From Siminovitchia fordii DSM 16014 = CIP 108821 (GTDB lineage Bacteria; Bacillota; Bacilli; Bacillales; Bacillaceae_C), in the NCBI RefSeq assembly GCF_000374565.1, contig NZ_KB894687.1:220968-284967 (forward strand): a DNA stretch of 64,000 nucleotides, read 5' to 3'. The notes beneath the pieces are model-generated. The model was not told the DNA's origin and searched no databases. It was given only the letters and a program-made list of their open reading frames with translations. Below are positions 8,853 to 18,121 of this stretch, piece by piece. Numbering within the stretch: position 1 is the stretch's first letter; each line of letters opens with the position of its first letter. The translations under genes and the position numbers were made by a program.

Positions 8853-9400
8853 GATGGATTATACTCTCACAAAGCATTGCAATTCTTGGCAGCAGTCTTG
8901 TTTTCCCTTTCTATTTGATATTTATTAAGGAGGTTGGCGGCGGATTTCTTCAATACGGAATCTCCTACGGTTTGTTTACAATAAGTTCAGCGTTTATACA
9001 CGTAATAGTTGGTAGGCTTTCAGACCGGATGGGCAGGAAATGGTTTCTGCTTATAAACAGCTGGGGGATGGCCACATTACTCTTATTTTTCCCGATTGTT
9101 GTTCATATTTGGCAGGTATATATTTTGCAAGTATTGCTGGGAGCCGCTGGTGCAATGCAAAAAACAAGCGAAAAAGCATTGCTTGGGGATTTTACGAGTT
9201 CTTCCAATAGGGGGACAGCCATAGGGTACTATCATTTTTGGACGTCCATTTTTGCAGGGGCTGCTGTTATGCTTGGAGGTTTGATCATTGACCTTTTGAC
9301 GATTGATATTATTTTTTATATCAGCTCTTTCATTCTTTTTCTAAGTGGTTTTTTGATTTTAAAAATAAAGGAGAACAACCATGGATATTTCAAAATTTAA
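8849..9400 (+). CDS. Half-length MFS transporter
   Basis: 183 residues with six membrane segments, equal to the N-terminal half of a normal 12-segment MFS carrier. The MFS motif A between segments 2 and 3 is intact (GRLSDRMGRKWFLL). After segment 6 it ends in ILKIKENNHGYFKI, and its last 20 bases contain the start of the amidase gene with its AAGGAG site. No second half lies downstream in any frame, so it is either a natural half transporter or a truncated one; the tidy overlaps on both sides favour a stable arrangement. Confidence 0.8.
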   Translation: MRWIILSQSIAILGSSLVFPFYLIFIKEVGGGFLQYGISYGLFTISSAFIHVIVGRLSDRMGRKWFLLINSWGMATLLLFFPIVVHIWQVYILQVLLGAAGAMQKTSEKALLGDFTSSSNRGTAIGYYHFWTSIFAGAAVMLGGLIIDLLTIDIIFYISSFILFLSGFLILKIKENNHGYFKI

Positions 9401-10847
9401 TAACAAGGACAACAACTGGCTGATGGAAGCTACAATTGACGACATGCAGGAAAAAATGACGGCGGGTGAAGTGACTTCACGGGACCTAGTGCAAAATTAT
9501 TTGCATCGTATAGCGGTACACGACAAAAAAATCCGTTCTATTTTGGAGATCAATCCGGATGCCCTGCAGATAGCAGAAACACTTGACGAGGAAAGAAAAA
9601 CAAAAGGGGTGAGGGGACCGCTACACGGCATTCCCATCCTTTTAAAAGACAATATCGATACTGGGGATAAGATGCATACATCTGCTGGTTCGCTTGCATT
9701 GGCGAAGCATGTGGCGTCAAGTGATGCTTTTATTGCTGATCGCCTGAGAAAAGCGGGAGCCATTCTGCTAGGAAAAACGAATATGACAGAATGGGCCAAC
9801 TTCATGACAATTGGAATGCCTAGCGGTTACAGTTCAAGAGGCAGCCAGACAATGAACCCATACGGACCTGGTAAATTTGACGTCGGAGGTTCGAGCTCCG
9901 GATCTGGTGCCTCCATTGCATGCAATTTTGCTGCTGCTGCCATTGGGACGGAAACATCAGGATCGATTTTAAATCCATCATTGAAAAATGCGCTTGTCGG
10001 AATCAAGCCGACGGTCGGGCTTTTAAGCAGGCGGGGAATCATTCCCATTTCTCATAGCCAGGATACGCCGGGACCCATGGCAAGAACTGTAAAAGATGCA
10101 GCCTATCTAATTGGGGCAATGGCTGGGACTGACGAAAAGGATCCGGCTACACGTGCAATTCCGTCATCTGCAACCATAGACTATGCAGCAGTACTTCAAG
10201 AGAAAGATTTAAAGGGTGTCCGCATCGGGGTTGCGGGTGAGCCGTTCATACTGCGCTTAAGCAAGCATAAACTCAAGCTGATGGAAGAAGCCAAGTCCGC
10301 TTTAAAGGAACTTGGTGCAGAACTTGTGGAGGATGTTCAAATACCTTCTTCCAAACATATATGGGGTTTCGATCTTTTTACATATGAGTTCAAAGCCGGC
10401 CTCAATGCCTATCTTCAAGGTACCCGTCTACCGAATCAAATAAGGTCGCTTGCAGATATTATTCGATTCAATGAAGCCTATCCTGACAAGATGTTAAAAT
10501 ATGGGCAAAAGCTATTGGAGATGTCAGAAGAGACGAGCGGGACGTTGACAGAACCGGAGTATATACTCGCATTGGAACAGGATCTGCGTCTTTCAAGAGA
10601 AGAGGGAATCGACCATGCTCTGAATGAATATCGGCTGGATGCCATATTTTTTGGTGGGGACAGAGGATCAGTAATTGCGGCACGGGCTGGATACCCGACC
10701 GTCATTGTTCCCGCCGGATTTGTTCCAAACGGAGAGCCGTTCGGTGTTTCTTTCACAGGAACTGCTTTTAGTGAATCCGTTCTCCTGAAAATCGCCTATG
10801 CTTTTGAACAGGCAACACATTTACGGAAACCGCCAAAATTTGATTAA
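9381..10847 (+). CDS. Amidase signature family protein
   Basis: 488 residues. The Ser-cisSer-Lys triad is visible: Lys in GIPILLKDNIDTG, Ser in VGGSSSGSGAS and Ser in IGTETSGSI. It resembles the GatA-like amidases of soil Bacillus that hydrolyse small amides, not the tRNA amidotransferase itself, since no gatB or gatC is nearby. It starts inside the half-MFS gene with AAGGAG seven bases upstream, so FAD oxidase, half transporter and amidase form one operon. A shared catabolic or detoxifying pathway is inference. Confidence 0.9.
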   Translation: MDISKFNNKDNNWLMEATIDDMQEKMTAGEVTSRDLVQNYLHRIAVHDKKIRSILEINPDALQIAETLDEERKTKGVRGPLHGIPILLKDNIDTGDKMHTSAGSLALAKHVASSDAFIADRLRKAGAILLGKTNMTEWANFMTIGMPSGYSSRGSQTMNPYGPGKFDVGGSSSGSGASIACNFAAAAIGTETSGSILNPSLKNALVGIKPTVGLLSRRGIIPISHSQDTPGPMARTVKDAAYLIGAMAGTDEKDPATRAIPSSATIDYAAVLQEKDLKGVRIGVAGEPFILRLSKHKLKLMEEAKSALKELGAELVEDVQIPSSKHIWGFDLFTYEFKAGLNAYLQGTRLPNQIRSLADIIRFNEAYPDKMLKYGQKLLEMSEETSGTLTEPEYILALEQDLRLSREEGIDHALNEYRLDAIFFGGDRGSVIAARAGYPTVIVPAGFVPNGEPFGVSFTGTAFSESVLLKIAYAFEQATHLRKPPKFD

Positions 10848-10943
10848 CATTCTTTCATTCCAATTACCCTCTTTTTTTGAATGTTTATTCATCATGATGA
10901 AGGGTATTACATGTAGCAATACAGACGGAAAGGGAGAATGTGT

Positions 10944-12338
10944 TTGAGTATGGATGGTTTTATTAAGAAAGTGGAAGCCTTTTCAGACTGGTTATGGGGA
11001 ATACCGCTTATTTCCATTCTTGTGATCAGCGGAGTGTATTTGACGGTTACCTTGAAATTCTTCCAATTCAGATATCCCATTTATATATTGAAACAAACAA
11101 TGGGAAGTGTTTTTAAAAAACCGAAAGGAAAAGGGACACTTACACCATTCCAGGCATTGACTTCGGAGCTTTCGTGTACAATCGGTGCAGCAAATATTGT
11201 AGGTGTGCCGGCTGCTATCATGTTTGGTGGTCCCGGAGCCATCTTTTGGATGTGGGTCATTGCATTTATTGGAATGTCTTTGAAATTCTCGGAAAGTGTT
11301 CTTGCCATACGGTATAGGGAGAGGAATGAAAAAGGCGAATATGTGGGCGGCCCCATGTATTATATGACAAAAGGATTGAACATGAAGTGGCTGGGAATCT
11401 GGTTTTCACTTGCCCTTATGATCGAGCTTATACCCAGCATGATGATCCAAGGCAATTCTATTGCTTCCACTGTTTTTGAAACTGTAAAAATTCCTCCGAT
11501 TTATACAGGTATAATCGCCGCCATCATTATTTCATTGGTCGTTTTCGGCGGAATCCAGAGAATCGGACGTGTGACTGAGCTGGTTGTACCATTCATGGCC
11601 ATTTTTTACGTTGGATCGGCAATGTTGATCATGTTTATGAATATCTCCCACTTGCCTGGAGTCCTGAAGCTGATTGTGACTTCAGCTTTTCAGCCGATGT
11701 CGGCAATCGGAGGCTTTACCGGGGCGGCGATTGCTGAGACGATCCGCTGGGGCTTTGCCCGCGGGCTTTATTCAAATGAAGCTGGGCTTGGAACAACGCC
11801 GATTGCCCACGCGGCCGCCACGACAGACCACCCAGTCAGGCAGGGCTTTTGGTCCGTTATTGGTATTGTCGTAGATACGTTGATTATTTGCACTGCAACT
11901 GCTTTCGTTGTTTTATCATCAGGTGTCTGGACTGATAAAGGTGCTGCAGCAAATCCGTCAGGATTGACAACAATTGCTTTCACCCAATATTTTGGAAAGA
12001 CAGGCAGTTATATTGTTACAATCGCCCTCATATTTTTTGTTCTCTCAACGATGGTTGTCCTGGTATTCTATGGAGCCAAACAGGCTGAATTCCTGTTCGG
12101 ATTGAAAGCCGCAAGAGTGATGGAGGTTGTCTATGTGGCTGCAATCATATTGGGAGCCATCGGAGCAGCCCAGATCATATGGAGTTTCTTGGACATTGCC
12201 CTCGCTGCCATTCTGATCCCTAATGTCATCGCGGTTCTACTTTTAAGCAAAGAAGTGAAAGAGTTGAAAGAGGAATTTTTCACTTCGGAGAAATATTACT
12301 TGAAGGATGTCGAGGAGGAAAAAAGAAAAACAGGCTAA
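10944..12338 (+). CDS. AGCS family sodium:amino acid symporter (first paralog)
   Basis: About 464 residues and about ten membrane segments; imports alanine or glycine type amino acids with sodium. Family motifs: FGGPGAIFWMWVIAFIGM, GGPMYYMTKGL and RGLYSNEAGLGTTPIAHAAA. The usual GTGNIVGV motif of the substrate site reads GAANIVGV here, unlike the second paralog at 57028, so specificity may differ. The TTG at 10944 is chosen as start: AGGGAG lies seven bases upstream, while the ATG at 10938 is only one base from it. A strong terminator follows. Confidence 0.88.
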   Translation: MSMDGFIKKVEAFSDWLWGIPLISILVISGVYLTVTLKFFQFRYPIYILKQTMGSVFKKPKGKGTLTPFQALTSELSCTIGAANIVGVPAAIMFGGPGAIFWMWVIAFIGMSLKFSESVLAIRYRERNEKGEYVGGPMYYMTKGLNMKWLGIWFSLALMIELIPSMMIQGNSIASTVFETVKIPPIYTGIIAAIIISLVVFGGIQRIGRVTELVVPFMAIFYVGSAMLIMFMNISHLPGVLKLIVTSAFQPMSAIGGFTGAAIAETIRWGFARGLYSNEAGLGTTPIAHAAATTDHPVRQGFWSVIGIVVDTLIICTATAFVVLSSGVWTDKGAAANPSGLTTIAFTQYFGKTGSYIVTIALIFFVLSTMVVLVFYGAKQAEFLFGLKAARVMEVVYVAAIILGAIGAAQIIWSFLDIALAAILIPNVIAVLLLSKEVKELKEEFFTSEKYYLKDVEEEKRKTG

Positions 12339-12358
12339 TATAAGGTCTTATTCAAAAA

Positions 12359-12400
12359 TCGGTATCTTTCTATGAAAATAGGGAGATGCCGGTTTTTTTA
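12359..12400 (+). terminator. Terminator after the AGCS symporter gene
   Basis: A 14-base stem with some G-T pairs (CGGTATCTTTCTAT / ATAGGGAGATGCCG) around GAAA, followed by a run of seven T. Confidence 0.85.
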
Positions 12401-12456
12401 TTGCCATTAATGGAAAAAGATATTGTAGATGATTAATAGAATGGATGGTGTTATTC

Positions 12457-14055
12457 ATGAGTTCGACAGAATGGCTGGCATTCTTCATATTTTGTTTTTT
12501 GGCTCTTTGCATCTTGGTTCCATTGGTTCTTATTATTTGGATTTACATTTTAGATCGCCGGCAAAAAGTACACTCTGTTCTGAGAAATTATCCGGTACTC
12601 GGAAACGTCAGATATTTCTTGGAAAATATCGGCCCGGAGCTTCGACAATATTTATTTGCACATAACCGTGAAGGGAAACCATTTTCAAGATTTCAATATG
12701 AAAATATTGTAAAAGCCGGAAAGTATAAAGAGCGCATTATTGGCTTTGGTTCGGAGCGCGATTATGAAGAACCTGGTTTTTATATAAGGAATGCCATGTT
12801 TCCTATGCTGAATGAAGAATTAAGAATTGATCAGAACCCGAAAATCAAGACAATACTATATAATATTGACCATGAAGGCCTGTTTAATCGAAGGGAGCAT
12901 CGGGAGGATGCCATTGTGGATCCGCACTATTTAGCAGGTGAGGATGCTGTCATCATCGGCGAACACACATGCAGATTCCCGTTTAAAGTAAAGGGTCTTG
13001 TGGGCCAGTCAGCGATGAGTTATGGGGCGTTGGGCAAAAACGCCATTACTGCTTTATCCAGAGGGTTGGGACTCGCAGGAGGTACCTGGATGAATACAGG
13101 AGAAGGAGGGCTCTCGGAATATCATTTGGAAGGTGACGTAGATATCATCATGCAAATCGGCCCGGCTTTATTTGGTGTAAGAACATTGGAAGGGGATTTT
13201 TCCTGGGAATTATTTAAGCAAAAAAGCGAAATGGAAAAAATCAAAGCGTTTGAATTAAAGCTTGCCCAGGGGGCAAAAACAAGAGGAGGGCATATTCTTG
13301 GGGAAAAAGTGACACCTGAAATTGCAGCTATCCGAAATGTCACTCCATGGAAAACGATCGATAGTCCGAATCGATTCCGGGAATTTCATGATACCGCCGG
13401 ACTAATGGAGTTCGCTGACGAATTGAGAGAAGTCGGAGGAAAGCCTGTAGGGATTAAAATCGTTGTCGGTTCAAAGTCAGAAGCCGAAAACCTGGTCAGG
13501 GAAATAGCTGAATCTAGAACGCTCCCCGATTTTATAACAGTAGATGGAGGAGAAGGAGGAACCGGAGCAACTTTCCAGGAACTGTCGGATGCGGCAGGTC
13601 TCCCGTTGTTTACGGCATTACCCATTCTGGATGAAATGCTGAAAAAGTACAAGATCCGTGATAAACTTAAACTTATTGCTTCGGGCAAGCTGGTTACCCC
13701 CGATAAGGTAGCCTATGCACTCTGTCTTGGCGCTGATCTTGTAAACACGGCAAGGGGAATGATGATTTCTGTGGGATGCATCATGGCGCAGGTCTGCCAT
13801 AATAATACGTGTCCTGTAGGAGTGGCCACAACAGATCCCTGGCTTGAAAAGGCACTTGTCATTGAAGAGAAGATGTACAGGGTGACAAATTATATCATTT
13901 CCCTCCGAGAAGGACTGTTCAATCTTGCTGCTTCCGCAGGGATTGCCTCACCTGCAGAATTTAGTGAGGAGCATTTAATCTATAAAAAAGAATCCGGTGA
14001 AATGTTGACCGGAGAAGAATACAAAAAGAATATACAGTCTCTCAAACAGGTATGA
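12457..14055 (+). CDS. yerD: Membrane-anchored FMN-binding glutamate synthase-like protein (YerD type)
   Basis: About 532 residues. A single N-terminal membrane segment (WLAFFIFCFLALCILVPLVL) is followed by the FMN-binding glutamate synthase domain. Seen: GQSAMSYGALGKNAI, MNTGEGGLSEYH, TVDGGEGGTGATF, KLIASGKLVTPDKVAYALCL, and the iron-sulfur type cysteines CIMAQVCHNNTCPVGVAT. It has no glutaminase domain, so it is not a complete GOGAT; the true reaction of YerD proteins is not settled. ATG 12457 has GGATGGTG just upstream; an ATG at 12445 is the alternative. Confidence 0.88.
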   Translation: MSSTEWLAFFIFCFLALCILVPLVLIIWIYILDRRQKVHSVLRNYPVLGNVRYFLENIGPELRQYLFAHNREGKPFSRFQYENIVKAGKYKERIIGFGSERDYEEPGFYIRNAMFPMLNEELRIDQNPKIKTILYNIDHEGLFNRREHREDAIVDPHYLAGEDAVIIGEHTCRFPFKVKGLVGQSAMSYGALGKNAITALSRGLGLAGGTWMNTGEGGLSEYHLEGDVDIIMQIGPALFGVRTLEGDFSWELFKQKSEMEKIKAFELKLAQGAKTRGGHILGEKVTPEIAAIRNVTPWKTIDSPNRFREFHDTAGLMEFADELREVGGKPVGIKIVVGSKSEAENLVREIAESRTLPDFITVDGGEGGTGATFQELSDAAGLPLFTALPILDEMLKKYKIRDKLKLIASGKLVTPDKVAYALCLGADLVNTARGMMISVGCIMAQVCHNNTCPVGVATTDPWLEKALVIEEKMYRVTNYIISLREGLFNLAASAGIASPAEFSEEHLIYKKESGEMLTGEEYKKNIQSLKQV

Positions 14056-14104
14056 ACCAAAAAGTCTGTAACTGAGACTGGGAATAATGAAATGAGGAAT
14101 AAAG

Positions 14105-15247
14105 ATGACCATGGCAATGGATATATTAGGCAGGTTAAAACCCGCGTTTAAGGACTTATGGAAAAAATCCGGTTTTAATGAATTGACAGCTGTACAAGAA
14201 AAAGCGATCCCCCTGATTATTGAAGGAAGAGATATGATCGTCCAGTCCCCGACAGGCACTGGAAAAACTCTCGCTTATCTTTTACCGGCCCTTGATCGGA
14301 TCGATGAAACGAAGCAGATGACCCAGGCTATCATCCTTGCCCCATCAAGAGAACTTGTCATGCAAATTCATCAGGAAGTTCAAAATTGGTCGTTGGGATC
14401 TCAAATAACAAGCGCTGCGCTTGTCGGAGGAGCAAATATCAAGCGACAAATAGACAGGTTGAAAAAAAAGCCTCATATCTTGACAGGGACCCCTGGCAGG
14501 ATCTTGGAGCTTATCCGGATGAAAAAATTAAAAATGCATGAAGTGAAGATGGTTGTTTTGGATGAAGGGGATCAACTCCTTAAAAAAGAGAATTTAGATA
14601 CAGTCCGTACCATCGTCAAATCGACACTTAATGATCGGCAGCTACTACTTTTTTCTGCAACAAGACTGGAAGATCCCGATCAGGTGAAGGCCATGATTGG
14701 AAGGGATCCAGAAAAGCTTACGGCGGAAAAGTCAGTCTCTGTTCCAACTTCCATCGAGCACTATTATATGTTATGCGAGCTACGGGAAAAAACAAAATTG
14801 CTGGGTAAACTTGCAAAAATGGATGGCATGAAAGGCCTTGTTTTTATCAGATCTGTCGGTAATATGAATGTGATTGCGGATAAGCTTCAATTTGAAGGGG
14901 TAAAAGTTGAACTTCTTCACAGTGATTTGGGGAAACAAGAAAGGGAATCGGCCTTAAAAAGATTGCAGTCAGGTGAAATCAATATTTTGCTGGCCACCGA
15001 TATTGCAGCCCGGGGGATTGATGTCATCGGCCTGAATCACGTGATCCAATATGATCTTGCGGAGGATGCTGCTCAATATGTACATCGGGCAGGAAGAACG
15101 GGAAGGATGGGGGCAGCCGGAACGGTTGTCAGCCTTGTCAATCCGAGAGATGAGCGGGAATTGAAAAAATATGCAAAAGAACTAGGTGTCTCCATTGAAA
15201 GAAAACGGTTGTTCAAAGGTCAGCTTGCTGATATTCAATCCCGTTAA
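14105..15247 (+). CDS. DEAD-box family RNA helicase (YfmL-like)
   Basis: 380 residues, a bare two-domain helicase without the C-terminal extension of CshA. Motif I SPTGTGKT, Ia APSRELV, Ib TGTPGR, III SAT, and the C-terminal motifs LLATDIAARGID and HRAGRTGR are all present. Motif II reads DEGD instead of DEAD. Length and layout match the short YfmL/CshB-like helicases that help ribosome assembly and cold growth. It stands alone with GAGG seven bases before the ATG. Confidence 0.9.
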   Translation: MTMAMDILGRLKPAFKDLWKKSGFNELTAVQEKAIPLIIEGRDMIVQSPTGTGKTLAYLLPALDRIDETKQMTQAIILAPSRELVMQIHQEVQNWSLGSQITSAALVGGANIKRQIDRLKKKPHILTGTPGRILELIRMKKLKMHEVKMVVLDEGDQLLKKENLDTVRTIVKSTLNDRQLLLFSATRLEDPDQVKAMIGRDPEKLTAEKSVSVPTSIEHYYMLCELREKTKLLGKLAKMDGMKGLVFIRSVGNMNVIADKLQFEGVKVELLHSDLGKQERESALKRLQSGEINILLATDIAARGIDVIGLNHVIQYDLAEDAAQYVHRAGRTGRMGAAGTVVSLVNPRDERELKKYAKELGVSIERKRLFKGQLADIQSR

Positions 15248-15435
15248 GAAAAGTATTGGGCATACAGGGGTAGGCTTGTTACGAGGAGGAAGCTCCAAAG
15301 TCATCCAATCATTACCTTATGGAGCTTGACCGGTAAAGCATCAGAGCACCATCGGCACTAGCATTCCAGTCGTCAGAGCTAGTCAAAACATCTAGAGCTA
15401 GGCTGATTGATCATTTCTTTTTGGCTAATAAAAAC

Positions 15436-15469
15436 GGTGACCGTATCACATAATAAGACAACTGTCACC
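15436..15469 (-). terminator. Terminator of the EndoI operon
   Basis: Read on the minus strand, GGTGAC (15464-15469) pairs with GTCACC (15436-15441) and is followed by GTTTTTATT. The stem overlaps the stop codon of the nuclease gene. Confidence 0.6.
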
Positions 15470-16328
15470 ATTTTAATGGGATATAAAGGATGTCTGCAAG
15501 CTCCGGAAAGTCAATAAATGGATTTCGGTTACCTTGAATATGATAGATGGCCTGGTTCCGATGCTTTTCATACAGGTCAGGGGGAAACTGCCGGTTCCAG
15601 TTCCTTAACAAGTTAAAATTGATCTTGCTTCTGAATCTTTTCTCAATAGATTTTGGGTATCGGAGCAGAAAATAGAGCATGGCCCTGGCAGCGGCGCCTT
15701 TTCCAAATTCCGGCTCGAATAGATTATTGGCAGCTACCCCGCAGCGGTTTCTGATTGTCTCTGCCGGTGACTCAGGGGTGTAATCCGGAAAATCGTAGTA
15801 AGGAAAATTGGAACGGACGGCGTTGCAGCTTGGTTCGCAGACAAAAAGATGGTGTAAGTCTCCTTTCATGGGTTCACGGCTGTTATACCAGGATTGCGGA
15901 ACAATATGCTCGGCATTAAATTTGAGCTCTTCAGGGATCGGCTGGCGGAATTCTGTCTGATCTCTTTTAGCTAGAAAATCTTGGAACTCCTCGTGACGCC
16001 TTTTCACCTCAAAGTCTTTTCGTATCAAATCTGCAGGATCATTCTCCTTGCCGGAGTATATGCTTTTGATTGTGTAGTCAGGCCGCAGGTCGACCCATGT
16101 GTATAAGAATTGATCCTTGCTTATAAAATAAGGAAGCTTATTCTTGTGAGTACGTTCCACGAGAGAATGGAGCTGTTGGAATTTCGGTTTTCGGATACTT
16201 ACCTTTCGGTAATATTTGAGTACTGCTCCCTGATCTTTTTTTTCATCGTAGTAGACAAGCTCTTCTTCTCTCAGTCTGCGAAGAGTTTTTTCCAGTTCTT
16301 CGAAGGATGGTTCAAGATGAACAGTCAT
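15465..16328 (-). CDS. Endonuclease I family protein without signal peptide
   Basis: 287 residues. The EndoI (His-Me finger) core is clear: FNAEHIVPQSWYN, MKGDLHHLFVCEPSCNAVRS and NFPYYDFPDY, with a downstream region rich in aromatic and basic residues. Secreted relatives (Bsn/YurI of Bacillus) have a signal peptide; here the N-terminus is a charged helical segment (EPSFEELEKTLRRLREEELV) and no export signal is seen, so a cytoplasmic role is suggested. The start at 16328 has GGAG eight bases upstream. It overlaps the preceding small gene by 17 bases. Confidence 0.85.
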   Translation of the reverse strand: MTVHLEPSFEELEKTLRRLREEELVYYDEKKDQGAVLKYYRKVSIRKPKFQQLHSLVERTHKNKLPYFISKDQFLYTWVDLRPDYTIKSIYSGKENDPADLIRKDFEVKRRHEEFQDFLAKRDQTEFRQPIPEELKFNAEHIVPQSWYNSREPMKGDLHHLFVCEPSCNAVRSNFPYYDFPDYTPESPAETIRNRCGVAANNLFEPEFGKGAAARAMLYFLLRYPKSIEKRFRSKINFNLLRNWNRQFPPDLYEKHRNQAIYHIQGNRNPFIDFPELADILYIPLKW

Positions 16329-16584
16329 GATATTCACTCCGGTCACGATCTGTAAAAGCCATTCTCTTAAAATAGGAATGTTCCATGCCAAGCTCTCGGT
16401 TCATCAATATTTCCATTTCTTCCAGATGGCCTCGCTCCACTACCGGATCTATATCCGACCACCGGACCGTATATACGAAATAGTAATCTTTTATCTGTCT
16501 GAAGATGACGTCTGAATGAATGAAGGGCTCAAATCGGGCCTTAATATTATAATGTCTCGTGTATGACCAGTCGATCAGTTCCAT
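16312..16584 (-). CDS. Small protein cotranscribed with the EndoI-type nuclease
   Basis: 90 residues, family not recognised. It is rich in aromatic and charged residues (RQIKDYYFVYTVRWSDID) and has no membrane segment or cysteine pattern. A strong AAAGGTGA site precedes ATG 16584, and the 17-base overlap with the nuclease gene implies coupled translation. A possible sigma-A -10 (TATAAT on the minus strand, 16610-16615) lies 26 bases upstream. The arrangement recalls an inhibitor or specificity partner of a nuclease, but nothing in the sequence proves it. Confidence 0.7.
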   Translation of the reverse strand: MELIDWSYTRHYNIKARFEPFIHSDVIFRQIKDYYFVYTVRWSDIDPVVERGHLEEMEILMNRELGMEHSYFKRMAFTDRDRSEYHDCSS

Positions 16585-16704
16585 GATTCACCTTTCCTTC
16601 CTTCCATCTATTATAAACTTTAGGCGGAAAAACTGGAATACAAAGGTTCGATAGTTTTATTTTTGGGGAAACAATAAAGTAAGCCAAGCTCGGGAGGAAT
16701 GACA

Positions 16705-17958
16705 ATGAGTAAAGAAATGGGTTCAGGTTTCGGATCTGTTTTTTCAAATATTAAAAATCAAATTGATAAGCTTCCCTTGTCAGGAAAATCCAAGCAAAAA
16801 ATGATAGCCAATCTCAGTGAATTGAAAGAACTTACGATTGAAGCACGGGAACCGCGGATAGCTTTGGTCGGAAGGAGAGGTGCCGGGAAGTCGTCGCTGA
16901 TCAATGCATTATTCGGTGAAGAAAAGCAAATGGTCAGCTCTGTCCAAGCGGGGACTGGCCAGGGAAAATGGCTTTGGTATCCATCGGATAATGACAAGAA
17001 AATCAGACTGCTGGATTCACGGGGGTTGGGAGAAAGCGAGCAGCCGCTGGAATCAATAGATAAAGCTACAGCTGTTGAACAGCTGAAAAAAGAATTGAAG
17101 GCCGAACAGCCCGATGTATTCCTTTTTCTGATCAAAGCAAAAGAAACAGATGCACGGGTAGAAGAGGACTTGCTGGAATTGAACAAATTGCGCGTGTATA
17201 TCAAGGAAATCCATCATTATGATGTTCCGGTCATTTGTGTTGTTACACAAGTGGATGAGCTTGACCCGCCTTATTATAAACAGCTGCCGTTGGACGCAAA
17301 CCGGGAAAAAGCGAAAAATATTAAAACTGCGATGAAGTTGATGGAAAAGCGGTTTAAAAATAATGACATTCCTCTCATTACAACGATACCTGTCTGTACG
17401 TATGTTGATTTTGATGAGTCAGGAAATGTAGTATACGACATGCGTTGGAATGTCGACAAACTGGCGGAATATCTTGTGGAAATCCTGCCAAACGACGCCA
17501 AGTTGAAAACTGCAAAGGCGGCCAAAGCTGTTTCAGCTAAAAAAAAAGCGGCGAAAAAAATGATCGTGACCATGTCAGGCATGGCCGTACTGATCGGACT
17601 TGAACCGATACCTTTTGCTGATATGCCACTGCTCACTGGGCTGCAGGTTTTAATGATCATGGCTATTGCCTATATTGCAGGTAGGGAAATCAGTCGAGCG
17701 GCAGCTGCTGAGTTTATCGGTGCAGTCGGAGCCAATCTCGGAGTTGCATTCATGGTCAGAGAAGGCGTCCGCTCAGCGGCCAAGATCATCCCTGCTGCCG
17801 GAAATATGATTTCCGGGGCCGTGGCAGGTGCCGTCACCTATGGAATCGGACAGGCGAGTCTCACCTATTACCTTGAAGGAAATGATTTGAAAAGGGCAAA
17901 GGAAGCTTATGAAAGAGGTAAGAAACAGTTTCGAAAAGACCGGAAAAGTGGAAAGTAA
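16705..17958 (+). CDS. Era/dynamin-like GTPase with C-terminal DUF697-like membrane region
   Basis: About 417 residues. The G domain (about 45-260) shows G1 GRRGAGKSS, G3 DSRGLGES and G4 TQVDELD. After a lysine-alanine helix (TAKAAKAVSAKKKAAKK) come two or three hydrophobic segments with the PIPFADMPLLTGLQVLM pattern typical of DUF697. Such proteins are membrane-associated stress GTPases of unknown function. ATG 16705 is chosen because GGGAGGA lies six bases upstream; the in-frame ATG at 16699 touches the binding site. Monocistronic, divergent from the EndoI operon. Confidence 0.85.
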   Translation: MSKEMGSGFGSVFSNIKNQIDKLPLSGKSKQKMIANLSELKELTIEAREPRIALVGRRGAGKSSLINALFGEEKQMVSSVQAGTGQGKWLWYPSDNDKKIRLLDSRGLGESEQPLESIDKATAVEQLKKELKAEQPDVFLFLIKAKETDARVEEDLLELNKLRVYIKEIHHYDVPVICVVTQVDELDPPYYKQLPLDANREKAKNIKTAMKLMEKRFKNNDIPLITTIPVCTYVDFDESGNVVYDMRWNVDKLAEYLVEILPNDAKLKTAKAAKAVSAKKKAAKKMIVTMSGMAVLIGLEPIPFADMPLLTGLQVLMIMAIAYIAGREISRAAAAEFIGAVGANLGVAFMVREGVRSAAKIIPAAGNMISGAVAGAVTYGIGQASLTYYLEGNDLKRAKEAYERGKKQFRKDRKSGK

Positions 17959-18121
17959 TGATTTAATGGGGCATTAATATCCGTGTTGAGTCGGGTTTTG
18001 ATGTCTCTATTTTGCGTTGTCCGAAAAATAGCAAATACCTTTCAGTCATGGTTCGTATTGGAACAACCTCTTTAATGACCACTGGCTTAGGAGGTGATTT
18101 TCATTGCCACCTCAGTTCCCA

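Noticed and set aside
12429-12665. 78-codon gene at the start of yerD
   Set aside because: It is an out-of-frame shadow of the membrane segment of YerD.
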